From Chitinophagaceae bacterium 26-R-25 (GTDB lineage: Bacteria > Bacteroidota > Bacteroidia > Chitinophagales > Chitinophagaceae), in the NCBI GenBank assembly GCA_029906195.1, contig JARWSJ010000001.1:1488001-1552000 (forward strand): DNA of 64,000 bases. The letters run 5' to 3'. Each line of letters begins with the position of its first letter. The first letter of the stretch is position 1. A model generated the notes under the pieces. It ran no database searches and was not told the DNA's origin. It was given only the letters and a program-made list of their open reading frames with translations. A program made the translations under genes and the position numbers. Shown here in pieces: positions 30,224 through 38,216 of this stretch.

Positions 30224-30273
30224 TCGCACATTGTGCGAGATTGTAAAAGTATGGCTTTGAATACATAGTCAAA
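30224..30273 (-). promoter_or_regulatory. katG promoter with palindrome at the transcription start
   Basis: On the minus strand, TTTG (30270-30273), 18 bp, then TACTTTTA (30244-30251), one base from the TAnnTTTG consensus. The expected start, near 30237, falls in the perfect 15-bp palindrome TCGCACATTGTGCGA (30224-30238). The palindrome is either a repressor operator or a stem at the 5' end of the mRNA. Confidence 0.6.
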
Positions 30274-30311
30274 ATCAATTGATTCTATAAGACGATAGCT
30301 AAAAACTATGT

Positions 30312-30550
30312 CAATTTGAAAATTTGAGGATTTGAAAATTTGAAAATGACGATTGCATCTGCCTAATAACATTCGGGACAGGGGATGTGTTCAGGCAATT
30401 TGAAAATTAGAGAATTTGAGAATTTGAAAACGGAGGATGAATTCCTCAATAAAATTTATGTATTCCTAAAAGGCAACAAGTTTAATAATATTTAACAAGG
30501 CAACACAGAAAGCATTTTCAAATTTTCAAATCATCAAATTTTCAAATTCC
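30312..30550. repeat. Mirrored TTTGAAAA octad element, porin 5' side
   Basis: Plus-strand arrays of 8-bp units (TTGAAAAT type) at 30312-30347 and 30397-30432 face a complementary array at 30512-30550. It lies between the divergent katG and porin genes. A sister element with the same order and orientation lies at 31804-31957, so the porin gene is framed by two copies. Confidence 0.75.
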
Positions 30551-30604
30551 CTCAACAATCACCCTGTATTCAGTGTATTGCAACCTGACCAACCTATGCA
30601 GGCA

Positions 30605-31804
30605 ATGAACAAAATTCTACTGTCATTCTTCGTATTCACTTTACTACACAATTACGCAGTCGCTCAAAAACTTTTGACGGATAGCAGCAAAGCCGTGTCA
30701 ATAAAATACGGGGAGAAGGGCTTTGAATTCAACACCGCGGACGGCAAATTTCAATTGCAAATACAAGGCCGTTTACAATTTCGTTTTGCAACGCCTGAGG
30801 ATCAGGACCCTGTAACTTTTGATGATTTTAGCGGAGAAAAAAAACCTTCATTTAAAATTAACAGAGCACGTTTTAAAGTTGGCGGCCATGCATTTAAGCC
30901 CTGGATAAAATACTACTGGGAGTACGAATTGAGCCAGTCAAACCTCCTGAATTTTACAATTGCAATTGAAAAATGGGAATGGCTAAGATTCCAGATAGGG
31001 CAGTTTAAAGTGGAATACAGCCGGGAAAGAAGAATAAGCAGCGGGGAACAACAAATGGTCGACCGATCTGTGATTAATCGTGCGTTTACGCTTGACAGAC
31101 AACAAGGTGCTGAATTTTATGGCCGCTTGAAAGGCAAGGGATTGACCGATTTCAATTACTGGCTGGGTGTTTTTACAGGCACTGGTCGCGGCAACACGGC
31201 AAATGATGACAGCCACTTGATGTACTTTGGAAGATTGCAGTGGAATTTCATGGGACGTTATCTTGATTTTGAAGGAAGTGATCTTGAGATTCATGAAAAG
31301 CCTGCAGGAGTGCTTGCCATTAACGGTGTAACCAACCAGAGTCCATACACCCGTTTTTCACAAGCGGGAGGCGGATCGCTGGAAGGATACGAAAACGGAC
31401 AACCGGGACAGTACAGAGTGAACCAGGCAAATATAGAAACAGCATTTATGTACAAAGGCCTTAGCTGGCAAAACGAATTGCATTGGAAACAGATCATTGA
31501 CAAATTCAACAACGATCAAACCGACAACCTGCGTGGTTATTATGTACAAGCCGGTTATTTTTTTCATGAAGCTTTTGACTGGTGGCCCAAGCCGCTGGAA
31601 ATGGCGTTCCGCAATGCCGGCTACTTTCCAAATAGCGAACAGGACCAAACAAAGAAAAGAGAAAATTCGCTCGCGTTCAACTGGTTCTTTAACGGCCACA
31701 AAAACAAATTAACTGCAGAAACCAGCTATTTCAACTACGATAAAACCGGAAACATTCCTGCGGATGAGTGGCGGTTCAGGTTGCAGTGGGATATCTCTTT
31801 TTAA
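30605..31804 (+). CDS. OprO/OprP-type outer-membrane porin
   Basis: Beta-barrel channel of the phosphate-selective porin O/P family, about 400 residues. The start is uncertain: ATG at 30596 and 30605 are both possible. 30605 gives a clean signal peptide ending at AVAQ. Family features are the early FQLQIQGRLQFRF strand, KINRARFKVGGHAFKPWIKYYWEYEL, the FQIGQFKVEYSRER strand and the terminal RLQWDISF, with an aromatic last residue. It is monocistronic and divergent from katG. Whether it passes phosphate or, as part of the neighbouring xylan cluster, sugars cannot be told from sequence. Confidence 0.85.
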   Translation: MNKILLSFFVFTLLHNYAVAQKLLTDSSKAVSIKYGEKGFEFNTADGKFQLQIQGRLQFRFATPEDQDPVTFDDFSGEKKPSFKINRARFKVGGHAFKPWIKYYWEYELSQSNLLNFTIAIEKWEWLRFQIGQFKVEYSRERRISSGEQQMVDRSVINRAFTLDRQQGAEFYGRLKGKGLTDFNYWLGVFTGTGRGNTANDDSHLMYFGRLQWNFMGRYLDFEGSDLEIHEKPAGVLAINGVTNQSPYTRFSQAGGGSLEGYENGQPGQYRVNQANIETAFMYKGLSWQNELHWKQIIDKFNNDQTDNLRGYYVQAGYFFHEAFDWWPKPLEMAFRNAGYFPNSEQDQTKKRENSLAFNWFFNGHKNKLTAETSYFNYDKTGNIPADEWRFRLQWDISF

Positions 31805-31957
31805 TTTGAAAATTTGATGATTTGAAAATTTGAAAATGTAGATGTGCATCTTCCCAATTAAATTCAATAATTCTTGCAATGCAAAATGTTCAAAATTAAT
31901 AATGAACACTGCACAGAAAGCATTTTCAAATTTTCAAATTTCCACATTTTCAAATTG
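31804..31957. repeat. Mirrored TTTGAAAA octad element, porin 3' side
   Basis: The left array at 31804-31837 begins at the porin stop codon. The right array at 31920-31957 ends at the stop codon of the DUF5703 gene. Its right part shares ACAGAAAGCATTTTCAAA with the element at 30312-30550. Confidence 0.75.
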
Positions 31958-31960
31958 AAA

Positions 31961-34213
31961 CTATTTCAACGGCATTTTCAGAATGACATCCTTCTTTCTT
32001 GCAACCGGCAGCACATCCAGCGTTGAAATAGTTTGCCCTTCGCAAACAACACGCACAATCGTATTATCAAACGCATGCAGCTTGCAGTCTACGTTCCATG
32101 ATTTGGGAAGTGCGGGCAACACGAGTATCTGCTGATTTACATTTTGCAACAACATGTTTTGCAGACCCATCGCCAAAGCGCCACCATTATCAAAATCAGG
32201 AACATAATCACTACCGGGTTTCCAGAACGCAGGAAATCGCACATCTTTTTCAAGCGAGTTGACGTTCTTCATCAAATACTCTTTCGTTTGGTCTGCAAGG
32301 CCTAAAAGTGGCGCCTGTATTACATCCTGTGTCCAACAGTTGGACTGCTTAAAAATGCGGTCGTTGAATGTATTCAGTGCCACATCGAGATTGGGATGTC
32401 CAAGACCATATAGTTTAAACGGAAAGATCACATAGCATTCTGGGTTCTCGAAATTGCGGCCCTTGCCATATTCCTCCGCTGGTAAAATTTTCTTTTTGTC
32501 GTGTGTCATCGGTATCGAAGGAAGAGAAGCAAGACAATTATTCCATTCGTTTTTTAGTTCTTGAGATACAAAATTTGCGGGCAAAGAATCAAGCTTTGTA
32601 ATGGTGTATTTTAAGCCCGCGATATAATCAACAGGATTCAGGCAGTCCCAAAATTGCTCAGTGGCATTTGCAGGAATAAAACGCAAGCTTTGATTAATGC
32701 GCGGCCAATGCTGGTCAAAGAAACGTATTGCTTGCGTAGCGAACGGCACAACATATTGCTGCGCAAATGCAGCGTCCTTTGTGTAATCATAATAGTCCAG
32801 CATTTCAGAAAGCATTTCCAGGGCACCTGAATAGTGATAGCGTATCCATCTTGTGTCAGAAGCTTTGCCAGAATTGTTCCATCCCCAATCATCCTGGATA
32901 TACATGCCAAAGAAATTATAAGTTTCCGGAAAAAATGCACCGCCATGTCCGTAATATGCTTTTGTGATATCGGTTTGCAGTGGCAGCATTTTCATGTACA
33001 TATCAAACCACGGTTTCTTCAAATCAAAATCTCCTGATGCAGTCAGCGGCCAGTAAAACAGGCGTGTATTTTGATACCAGTAACCCGGTCCCCAATTGCG
33101 GTAGTCCCCATTTTTTCCTTTATAGTCAAATGTAAAATTGCCGCCGTTGAATTTCGCAGGATAAGCGCCACGACTTTGACAGGCCATCATAAAACGTTGC
33201 AGCAAATACGCTCTTGTAACTTTCGCCGCGTCTTCATCTCCGCTAAGAAATATCCAGCTTCTGTTCCAGAATGCATCCCACCATGCGTAGTGATTGTTAT
33301 GCGCAGTTTGAGTATTCTCTCTATCAATATTGGAGACAAGTTGTTCAAGCTGCGTGTTCCATTCATCAACTGTCTTAGTTTGCGCGGTGTAAGGATAAAC
33401 GGCAATCGCAAAATTCTTTCCTTGCTTAATGGAAGTTAAAGTGCTGTCGTTTTGAGGTTGCATACCACTGCCTTTTATAATTGCACCAAACGTGCGATGC
33501 AAATAAGGATCAGCATATTTCCCAATCAATGATGAAACATTTTGCTTCGTTAATATCGTGTCGAAGAAAGAAGTTTCATTGCGATGGTACCATTGAATCC
33601 TGTCAGATTTTTTCACCAGCACATCGGCCCTTTCCGAGGGCTTAACCGGACTTCCCAATAATCCTCTGAAACTCGAAGCAATCGGATCATCGGGAGAAGT
33701 TAATGTAAATGACTGCGAACGCATCAACTCCGTCGTGCAGCTTATCGAAATATTTTTATCAGATGAGGTTTCAATACGAACCACCGATTGATTCGCATCG
33801 ATCCAAATTTTAAGATTCACCCTGTTTCCTTTTTTACCCGCGGAAATTTCAATTTCACCTTTATATAGATTTAGCGTCTGTTCAAAATCTGTGTCGGTCG
33901 TAAAAGGATTCGGCGACATTTTCACTCTTATTCTTCCTACTTTCAGCAAACGCGTTGCCTCGCTCCATGTGTCAGATTTTCCGATGTACAGCATCAGGTC
34001 GCCGCTTTTTTCCACCCACACATTCGAAGTGATATCACCGTTACCCAAAGGCATCGATTCCAATGAGCCGGTGGTACTAAGCGTGTTCCAAGTCACATTG
34101 TACCCGTTCAGTTTTTTCAATACATCATCCGGAAGTTGTTTTTTAGGAGTTGGGTTTGCAAAAGAGAAGTTTACAATCGTAATAACCATCAAAAGGACTT
34201 GCAGTTTTTTCAT
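31961..34213 (-). CDS. DUF5703-type glycoside hydrolase-like protein
   Basis: An exported protein of 750 residues with a signal peptide ending at SFAN. The N-terminal beta-sandwich with NVTWNTLSTTGSLESMPLGNGDI and LMLYIGKSDTWSE is the DUF5703 pattern. An (alpha/alpha)6-type domain follows from about 300 (FMMACQSRGAYPAKFNG, WGPGYWYQNTRLFYWP, DDWGWNNSGK). The overall plan resembles GH95-like enzymes, but activity has not been assigned here. It is divergent from the GH67 gene and shares a regulatory gap with it, so a role in glucuronoxylan or its side chains is likely. Confidence 0.8.
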   Translation of the reverse strand: MKKLQVLLMVITIVNFSFANPTPKKQLPDDVLKKLNGYNVTWNTLSTTGSLESMPLGNGDITSNVWVEKSGDLMLYIGKSDTWSEATRLLKVGRIRVKMSPNPFTTDTDFEQTLNLYKGEIEISAGKKGNRVNLKIWIDANQSVVRIETSSDKNISISCTTELMRSQSFTLTSPDDPIASSFRGLLGSPVKPSERADVLVKKSDRIQWYHRNETSFFDTILTKQNVSSLIGKYADPYLHRTFGAIIKGSGMQPQNDSTLTSIKQGKNFAIAVYPYTAQTKTVDEWNTQLEQLVSNIDRENTQTAHNNHYAWWDAFWNRSWIFLSGDEDAAKVTRAYLLQRFMMACQSRGAYPAKFNGGNFTFDYKGKNGDYRNWGPGYWYQNTRLFYWPLTASGDFDLKKPWFDMYMKMLPLQTDITKAYYGHGGAFFPETYNFFGMYIQDDWGWNNSGKASDTRWIRYHYSGALEMLSEMLDYYDYTKDAAFAQQYVVPFATQAIRFFDQHWPRINQSLRFIPANATEQFWDCLNPVDYIAGLKYTITKLDSLPANFVSQELKNEWNNCLASLPSIPMTHDKKKILPAEEYGKGRNFENPECYVIFPFKLYGLGHPNLDVALNTFNDRIFKQSNCWTQDVIQAPLLGLADQTKEYLMKNVNSLEKDVRFPAFWKPGSDYVPDFDNGGALAMGLQNMLLQNVNQQILVLPALPKSWNVDCKLHAFDNTIVRVVCEGQTISTLDVLPVARKKDVILKMPLK

Positions 34214-34265
34214 ATCAGCATTTAAAAGTGAATGCAGCGAAAATAGCGTTTGGTTCTTAACAGGG

Positions 34266-34298
34266 CAGTTAATTAACGCTTAACCGGGGAATTAACTG
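34266..34298. promoter_or_regulatory. Candidate operator between DUF5703 and GH67 genes
   Basis: CAGTTAATT (34266-34274) and AATTAACTG (34290-34298) are perfect 9-bp inverted arms 15 bp apart, with TTAACGCTTAACC between. It lies 53 bp upstream of the DUF5703 start in a divergent promoter region. Confidence 0.4.
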
Positions 34299-34306
34299 GA
34301 AGTTGT

Positions 34307-34439
34307 TAGTTGAGAATGGAGAATTGAGAGTTGAGAGTTGAGAATTGAAAAGGTCTTTACTAATGAAACGCCGACGTAAAGTGTACGTTTAACACTTTTT
34401 GCCTGACAACTCTCAACTCTCCATTCTCAATTCTCAACT
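34307..34439. repeat. Mirrored GAGTTGA heptad element
   Basis: The left array at 34307-34350 has units GAATTGA and GAGTTGA. The right array at 34408-34439 has the complementary type. The order of unit variants differs between the arms, so they are not simple copies of each other. It ends 20 bp before the GH67 start. Confidence 0.75.
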
Positions 34440-34458
34440 ATTATCTAAATTGCAACAT

Positions 34459-36516
34459 ATGAAATCTCTATTCTCCTGCATTCTTCTTCTTGCCACATTG
34501 ACACTTCGTGCACAGGACGGACATTCACTTTGGCTGCAACACAGGGCGCCAAAATCAGTTAAGGTTATTTGCGCTAAAAAATCACCCACATTGTCTATTG
34601 CCATCCAGGAACTGAAAGATGGCTGGCAGGGCAAAGCAAATGCGTCTGTTACCTTGTCTATTAAAAAAGACAAAACAATTAAGTTCGACGGCTTTAAGCT
34701 AAGCGAAAACTCCATTGAAGGGAATACAGATAAAGGCATTCTATATGGGGTGTATGAGTTGTTACGCAGACAACAAACGCAGGAAGCCATCACCGGCGAA
34801 GTAGAAAATCCATCTTATGAAATTCGCATCTTAAATCATTGGGACAACCCCGATGGTTCAGTGGAACGTGGATATGCAGGCAATTCTATTTTCTGGCGCA
34901 GCAAGGATGCGCTGATTGTTACGGAACAAGACAAAAAGTTGTGGCAGGAGTATGCACGTGCAAATGCGAGCATTGGCATTAATGGAACAGTGTTGAACAA
35001 CGTAAATGCATCTCCGTTGATATTATCTGCCGACTATCTCAATCGTGTAAAAGCCATCGCAGAGGTATTGCGACCTTACGGTATAAAAGTTTATCTCTCT
35101 GTAAAATTTTCGTCTCCTGCTTTGTTGGGCAAACTAAAAACATCAGATCCTTTAGATGCGGAAGTGATTGCGTGGTGGAATAATAAAGTAAAAGAAATTT
35201 ACAGCATCATTCCTGATTTTGGCGGTTTGCTTGTGAAAGCAAGCAGCGAGGGACAGCCCGGCCCGCAAGACTTTGGTCGCACGCACGCAGACGGCGCAAA
35301 CATGCTGGCTGATGCGTTGAAACCGTACGGCGGCATTGTGATGTGGCGCGCATTTGTGTATAGCCCAAATGACAAAGATCGTGCAAAGCAGGCTTATAAC
35401 GAGTTTATGCCGCTTGATGGAAAGTTTAGAGACAATGTGATCGTACAGGTAAAAAATGGCCCGATCGATTTTCAACCGCGGGAACCATTCAGTGCTTTGT
35501 TTGGCGCAATGAAGAAAACATCAGTGATGCCCGAGTTTCAAATAACGCAGGAATATCTCGGACATTCCATTCACCTTGTGTTCTTAGCACCGATGTGGCA
35601 AGAGTGTTTGAAAAGTGACACCTACCAGCAAGGCGAGGGTAGTACAGTTGCGCGTTGCACCGATGGAAGTATTTATAATCAAAAATATACCGCCATAGCA
35701 GGTGTGGCCAACATTGGCCTTGATGCAAACTGGTGCGGGAATGATTTCGCGCAGGCAAACTGGTACGCATTCGGGCGCCTCGCATGGAACGTAAATATAA
35801 CGAGTGAGCAAATTGTAAACGAGTGGCTTCGATTGACGTTTTACAATGCAACTTCTGATGAAACAAATGCAACAAATCATGCAACAGAATGGACAAACAA
35901 TTTTCTTTCGCCTGTTACACAAATGATGCTCGACAGCAGGGAAGCAGCCGTGAATTATATGACACCACTCGGTTTGCATCACATCATGGCAGCCAACGAA
36001 CATTATGGCCCACAGCCATGGTGGGCACCAGAGGGAATAAGAGCAGACTGGACGCCACCATATTATCACCAGGCGTCAAAAGACGGCATTGGCTTTAGTC
36101 GCACTACAACGGGCAGTGATGCAGTTGGTCAATACCACGAACCGCTTGCTTCACAATTGAATGATCCGAAAACTTGCCCTGAAAATTTATTGCTTTGGTT
36201 CCATCACTTACCGTGGAACTACACCATGAAAGATGGCCGCATCTTGTGGGACGAATTATGTTATCGTTATGATAGTGGCGTGCAGCAGGTTCGCTCGTTT
36301 CAAAAGATATGGGACAAAGCACAGCCTTACGTTGATAGCGTTCGCTTCAAGGCAGTGCAACAAAATTTACGCCTGCAATGCCGCAACGCCATCTTATGGA
36401 AAGATGCATGCTTACTGTATTTCCAGCAGTTCAGCCAACTACCGATTCCTTCTGAGATTGAGCGTCCTGTTCACGATCTTGATGATATCATAAAAAATGA
36501 CAGACGCGATTATTGA
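34459..36516 (+). CDS. GH67 alpha-glucuronidase
   Basis: Removes (4-O-methyl)glucuronic acid from the non-reducing end of xylo-oligosaccharides. The ATG at 34459 gives 685 residues with a signal peptide ending near LRAQ. An in-frame TTG at 34399 would begin inside the repeat element. The three GH67 domains are recognisable. The predicted acid is E264 in VKASSEGQPGP. The predicted basic pair is D337 in NGPIDFQPREP and E365 in QITQEYLG, spaced as in the characterised Cellvibrio enzyme. It is followed 110 bp later by the GH8 exo-oligoxylanase gene, forming the core of a glucuronoxylan cluster. Confidence 0.95.
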   Translation: MKSLFSCILLLATLTLRAQDGHSLWLQHRAPKSVKVICAKKSPTLSIAIQELKDGWQGKANASVTLSIKKDKTIKFDGFKLSENSIEGNTDKGILYGVYELLRRQQTQEAITGEVENPSYEIRILNHWDNPDGSVERGYAGNSIFWRSKDALIVTEQDKKLWQEYARANASIGINGTVLNNVNASPLILSADYLNRVKAIAEVLRPYGIKVYLSVKFSSPALLGKLKTSDPLDAEVIAWWNNKVKEIYSIIPDFGGLLVKASSEGQPGPQDFGRTHADGANMLADALKPYGGIVMWRAFVYSPNDKDRAKQAYNEFMPLDGKFRDNVIVQVKNGPIDFQPREPFSALFGAMKKTSVMPEFQITQEYLGHSIHLVFLAPMWQECLKSDTYQQGEGSTVARCTDGSIYNQKYTAIAGVANIGLDANWCGNDFAQANWYAFGRLAWNVNITSEQIVNEWLRLTFYNATSDETNATNHATEWTNNFLSPVTQMMLDSREAAVNYMTPLGLHHIMAANEHYGPQPWWAPEGIRADWTPPYYHQASKDGIGFSRTTTGSDAVGQYHEPLASQLNDPKTCPENLLLWFHHLPWNYTMKDGRILWDELCYRYDSGVQQVRSFQKIWDKAQPYVDSVRFKAVQQNLRLQCRNAILWKDACLLYFQQFSQLPIPSEIERPVHDLDDIIKNDRRDY

Positions 36517-36526
36517 TCCGGTTGCA
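36513..36526. promoter_or_regulatory. Weak LacI-type operator candidate
   Basis: TTGATCCGGTTGCA at the GH67 stop codon matches 11 of 14 positions of the LacI-family palindrome TGCAACCGGTTGCA, with an intact right half. A better site is at 40196-40209. It lies about 100 bp before the GH8 gene and could be chance. Confidence 0.25.
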
Positions 36527-36626
36527 TCAGAATAAACTGCGAAGCTTTTGATTTGAACATTCCACATATTAATTTAAAGGGAATAATATCATCGATTAAA
36601 ACGTTCTTCAAATAAATAAAGCCATC

Positions 36627-37907
36627 ATGAAAAAATATGCGGTTCTTTTGTATGTGCTCACCATGTTTTGTTTTATCAACACATTAATTGCCCAACAAAA
36701 AGCAAAAAAGTCAGGCAAGGCAACTGCAGGTGCATTTTACACAGGCACATATCCCAATCTTTTTAAGCAGGCAGGATATAGTCAAACAGACATTGACAAC
36801 AAACTTGCAAACGCATACCATGACGTTTTTGAAGGGCCAAACAAGGTCTATTTTGAAGTAGGCGATTCAATGGCATATGTTTCCGATGTAAAGAACCACG
36901 ATGCCCGTACAGAGGGACTTTCATACGGCATGATGATAGCAGTGCAATTAAATAAAAAGGATGTCTTCGATCGTATCTGGCGCTGGTCAAAAAAATATTT
37001 GCAACACCAGAGTGGCCCTCGACAAGGCTATTTTGCATGGAGCATTGAACCTAAAACATTGAAGAAAAATTCTGATGGCACGGCCTCTGATGGGGAATTG
37101 TATTTTGTTACTGACCTGTTGTTCGCAGCCAATCGCTGGGGCAACAATACAGGCATTGACTACTATCGCGAGGCAAGAATTATCCTGGATGCGATGTGGA
37201 GCAAAGATGGTACGGGCGGCATTTACAATATACTCAACACTGCGCATAAACAAATTTCGTTCACACCGGAAGAGAAAAATTATGGATGGACAGATCCATC
37301 TTATCATTTGCCTGCCTTCTTTGAAATATGGGCTATGTATGCGAAAGATGGCCACGAACAATTTTACAAAGACTGTGCAGATACTTCAAGAGCGTTCCTG
37401 CACAGAGCATGCAAAGCGGCTACTGCATTGAATTACGATTACACAGAATTCAGTGGCGAAGCGCATTCCACGCCGTGGATGCCACCGGCATTTCGATTTG
37501 ATTCGTGGCGGGTCCCGATGAACATCACGATGGATTATGTATGGTTTGGAAAAGATAAAGAATGGCAAGAGGATTATGCAAAACGTTTTCAAAATTTCTT
37601 GCGATCAAAAGGCATCGATAAGTTTGATGACCAGTTCAACATTGATGGATCAGCTCCTGATTTTATTCTTCCAGCAGGTGGCATAAAAAAACTACGACAC
37701 TCGCTGGGACTTGTTGCTACATCTGCCGCCGCGTCTTACATGGGGCAGGATAAAAACTTCGATTTTGTTCATGCGCTATGGAACGCAAAACTGGAACCTT
37801 ACGAGGATGGCTATTTCGATCCTTACTATGATGGGCTATTGTACCTGTTTAGCATAATGCATTTGAGCGGGAATTATAAGATCATTAAGCCGCAGGGAAG
37901 TAACTGA
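36627..37907 (+). CDS. GH8 reducing-end xylose-releasing exo-oligoxylanase
   Basis: Inverting glycosidase of 426 residues with a signal peptide ending at LIAQ. The (alpha/alpha)6 barrel carries E96 in RTEGLSYGMM as predicted acid, D155 in ASDGELYF and D292 in FRFDSWR. These spacings match the Bacillus Rex enzyme more closely than GH8 cellulases or chitosanases. It would trim xylose from the reducing end of oligosaccharides after the GH67 enzyme removes glucuronic acid. The stop codon TGA lies inside the first unit of the octad repeat downstream. Confidence 0.88.
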   Translation: MKKYAVLLYVLTMFCFINTLIAQQKAKKSGKATAGAFYTGTYPNLFKQAGYSQTDIDNKLANAYHDVFEGPNKVYFEVGDSMAYVSDVKNHDARTEGLSYGMMIAVQLNKKDVFDRIWRWSKKYLQHQSGPRQGYFAWSIEPKTLKKNSDGTASDGELYFVTDLLFAANRWGNNTGIDYYREARIILDAMWSKDGTGGIYNILNTAHKQISFTPEEKNYGWTDPSYHLPAFFEIWAMYAKDGHEQFYKDCADTSRAFLHRACKAATALNYDYTEFSGEAHSTPWMPPAFRFDSWRVPMNITMDYVWFGKDKEWQEDYAKRFQNFLRSKGIDKFDDQFNIDGSAPDFILPAGGIKKLRHSLGLVATSAAASYMGQDKNFDFVHALWNAKLEPYEDGYFDPYYDGLLYLFSIMHLSGNYKIIKPQGSN

Positions 37908-37909
37908 AT

Positions 37910-38216
37910 AACTGAGTAACTGAATAACTGATAGTTTTGAGCGATTGCAGTTTCTTTTACCGCAAAGCACTCAAAGTAGTGGCACCTAAATAAAACATAA
38001 CACCAAAAAGCGCAAAGGAAGCAAAGAAAATTCCTCCTTCGTTTCCTTTGCGCCACCTTCGCGATCTTGGCGGTTAACTAGTTTGTTTGAATATTTTCTT
38101 TACCACTAAGACACTAAGGACACGAGTTTCACTAAGGCACTGCTTCAATGCGGCTTTCCTTCAGTTATTCAGTTATTCAGTTATTCAGTTATTCAGTTAC
38201 TCAGTTATTCAGTTGT
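37910..38216. repeat. Mirrored AATAACTG octad element with CGCAAAG insert
   Basis: The left array at 37910-37931 (TAACTGAA units) holds the GH8 stop codon. The right array at 38160-38216 has seven or so complementary units and holds the stop codon of the convergent esterase gene. Between them, 37956-38077 is a CGCAAAG-type inverted repeat like that at 13277-13441, with inner arms around 38010 and 38041. The element fills the whole gap. Confidence 0.8.

Noticed and set aside
30579..30592. TGCAACC half-site before the porin gene as a LacI operator
   Set aside because: Only one half matches and the other half is random, so it is too weak to report as a site.
38160..38216. Tandem repeats that look at first like a CRISPR array
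   Set aside because: Units are 8 bp with no spacers and no cas genes nearby; they are the right arm of a mirrored octad element.
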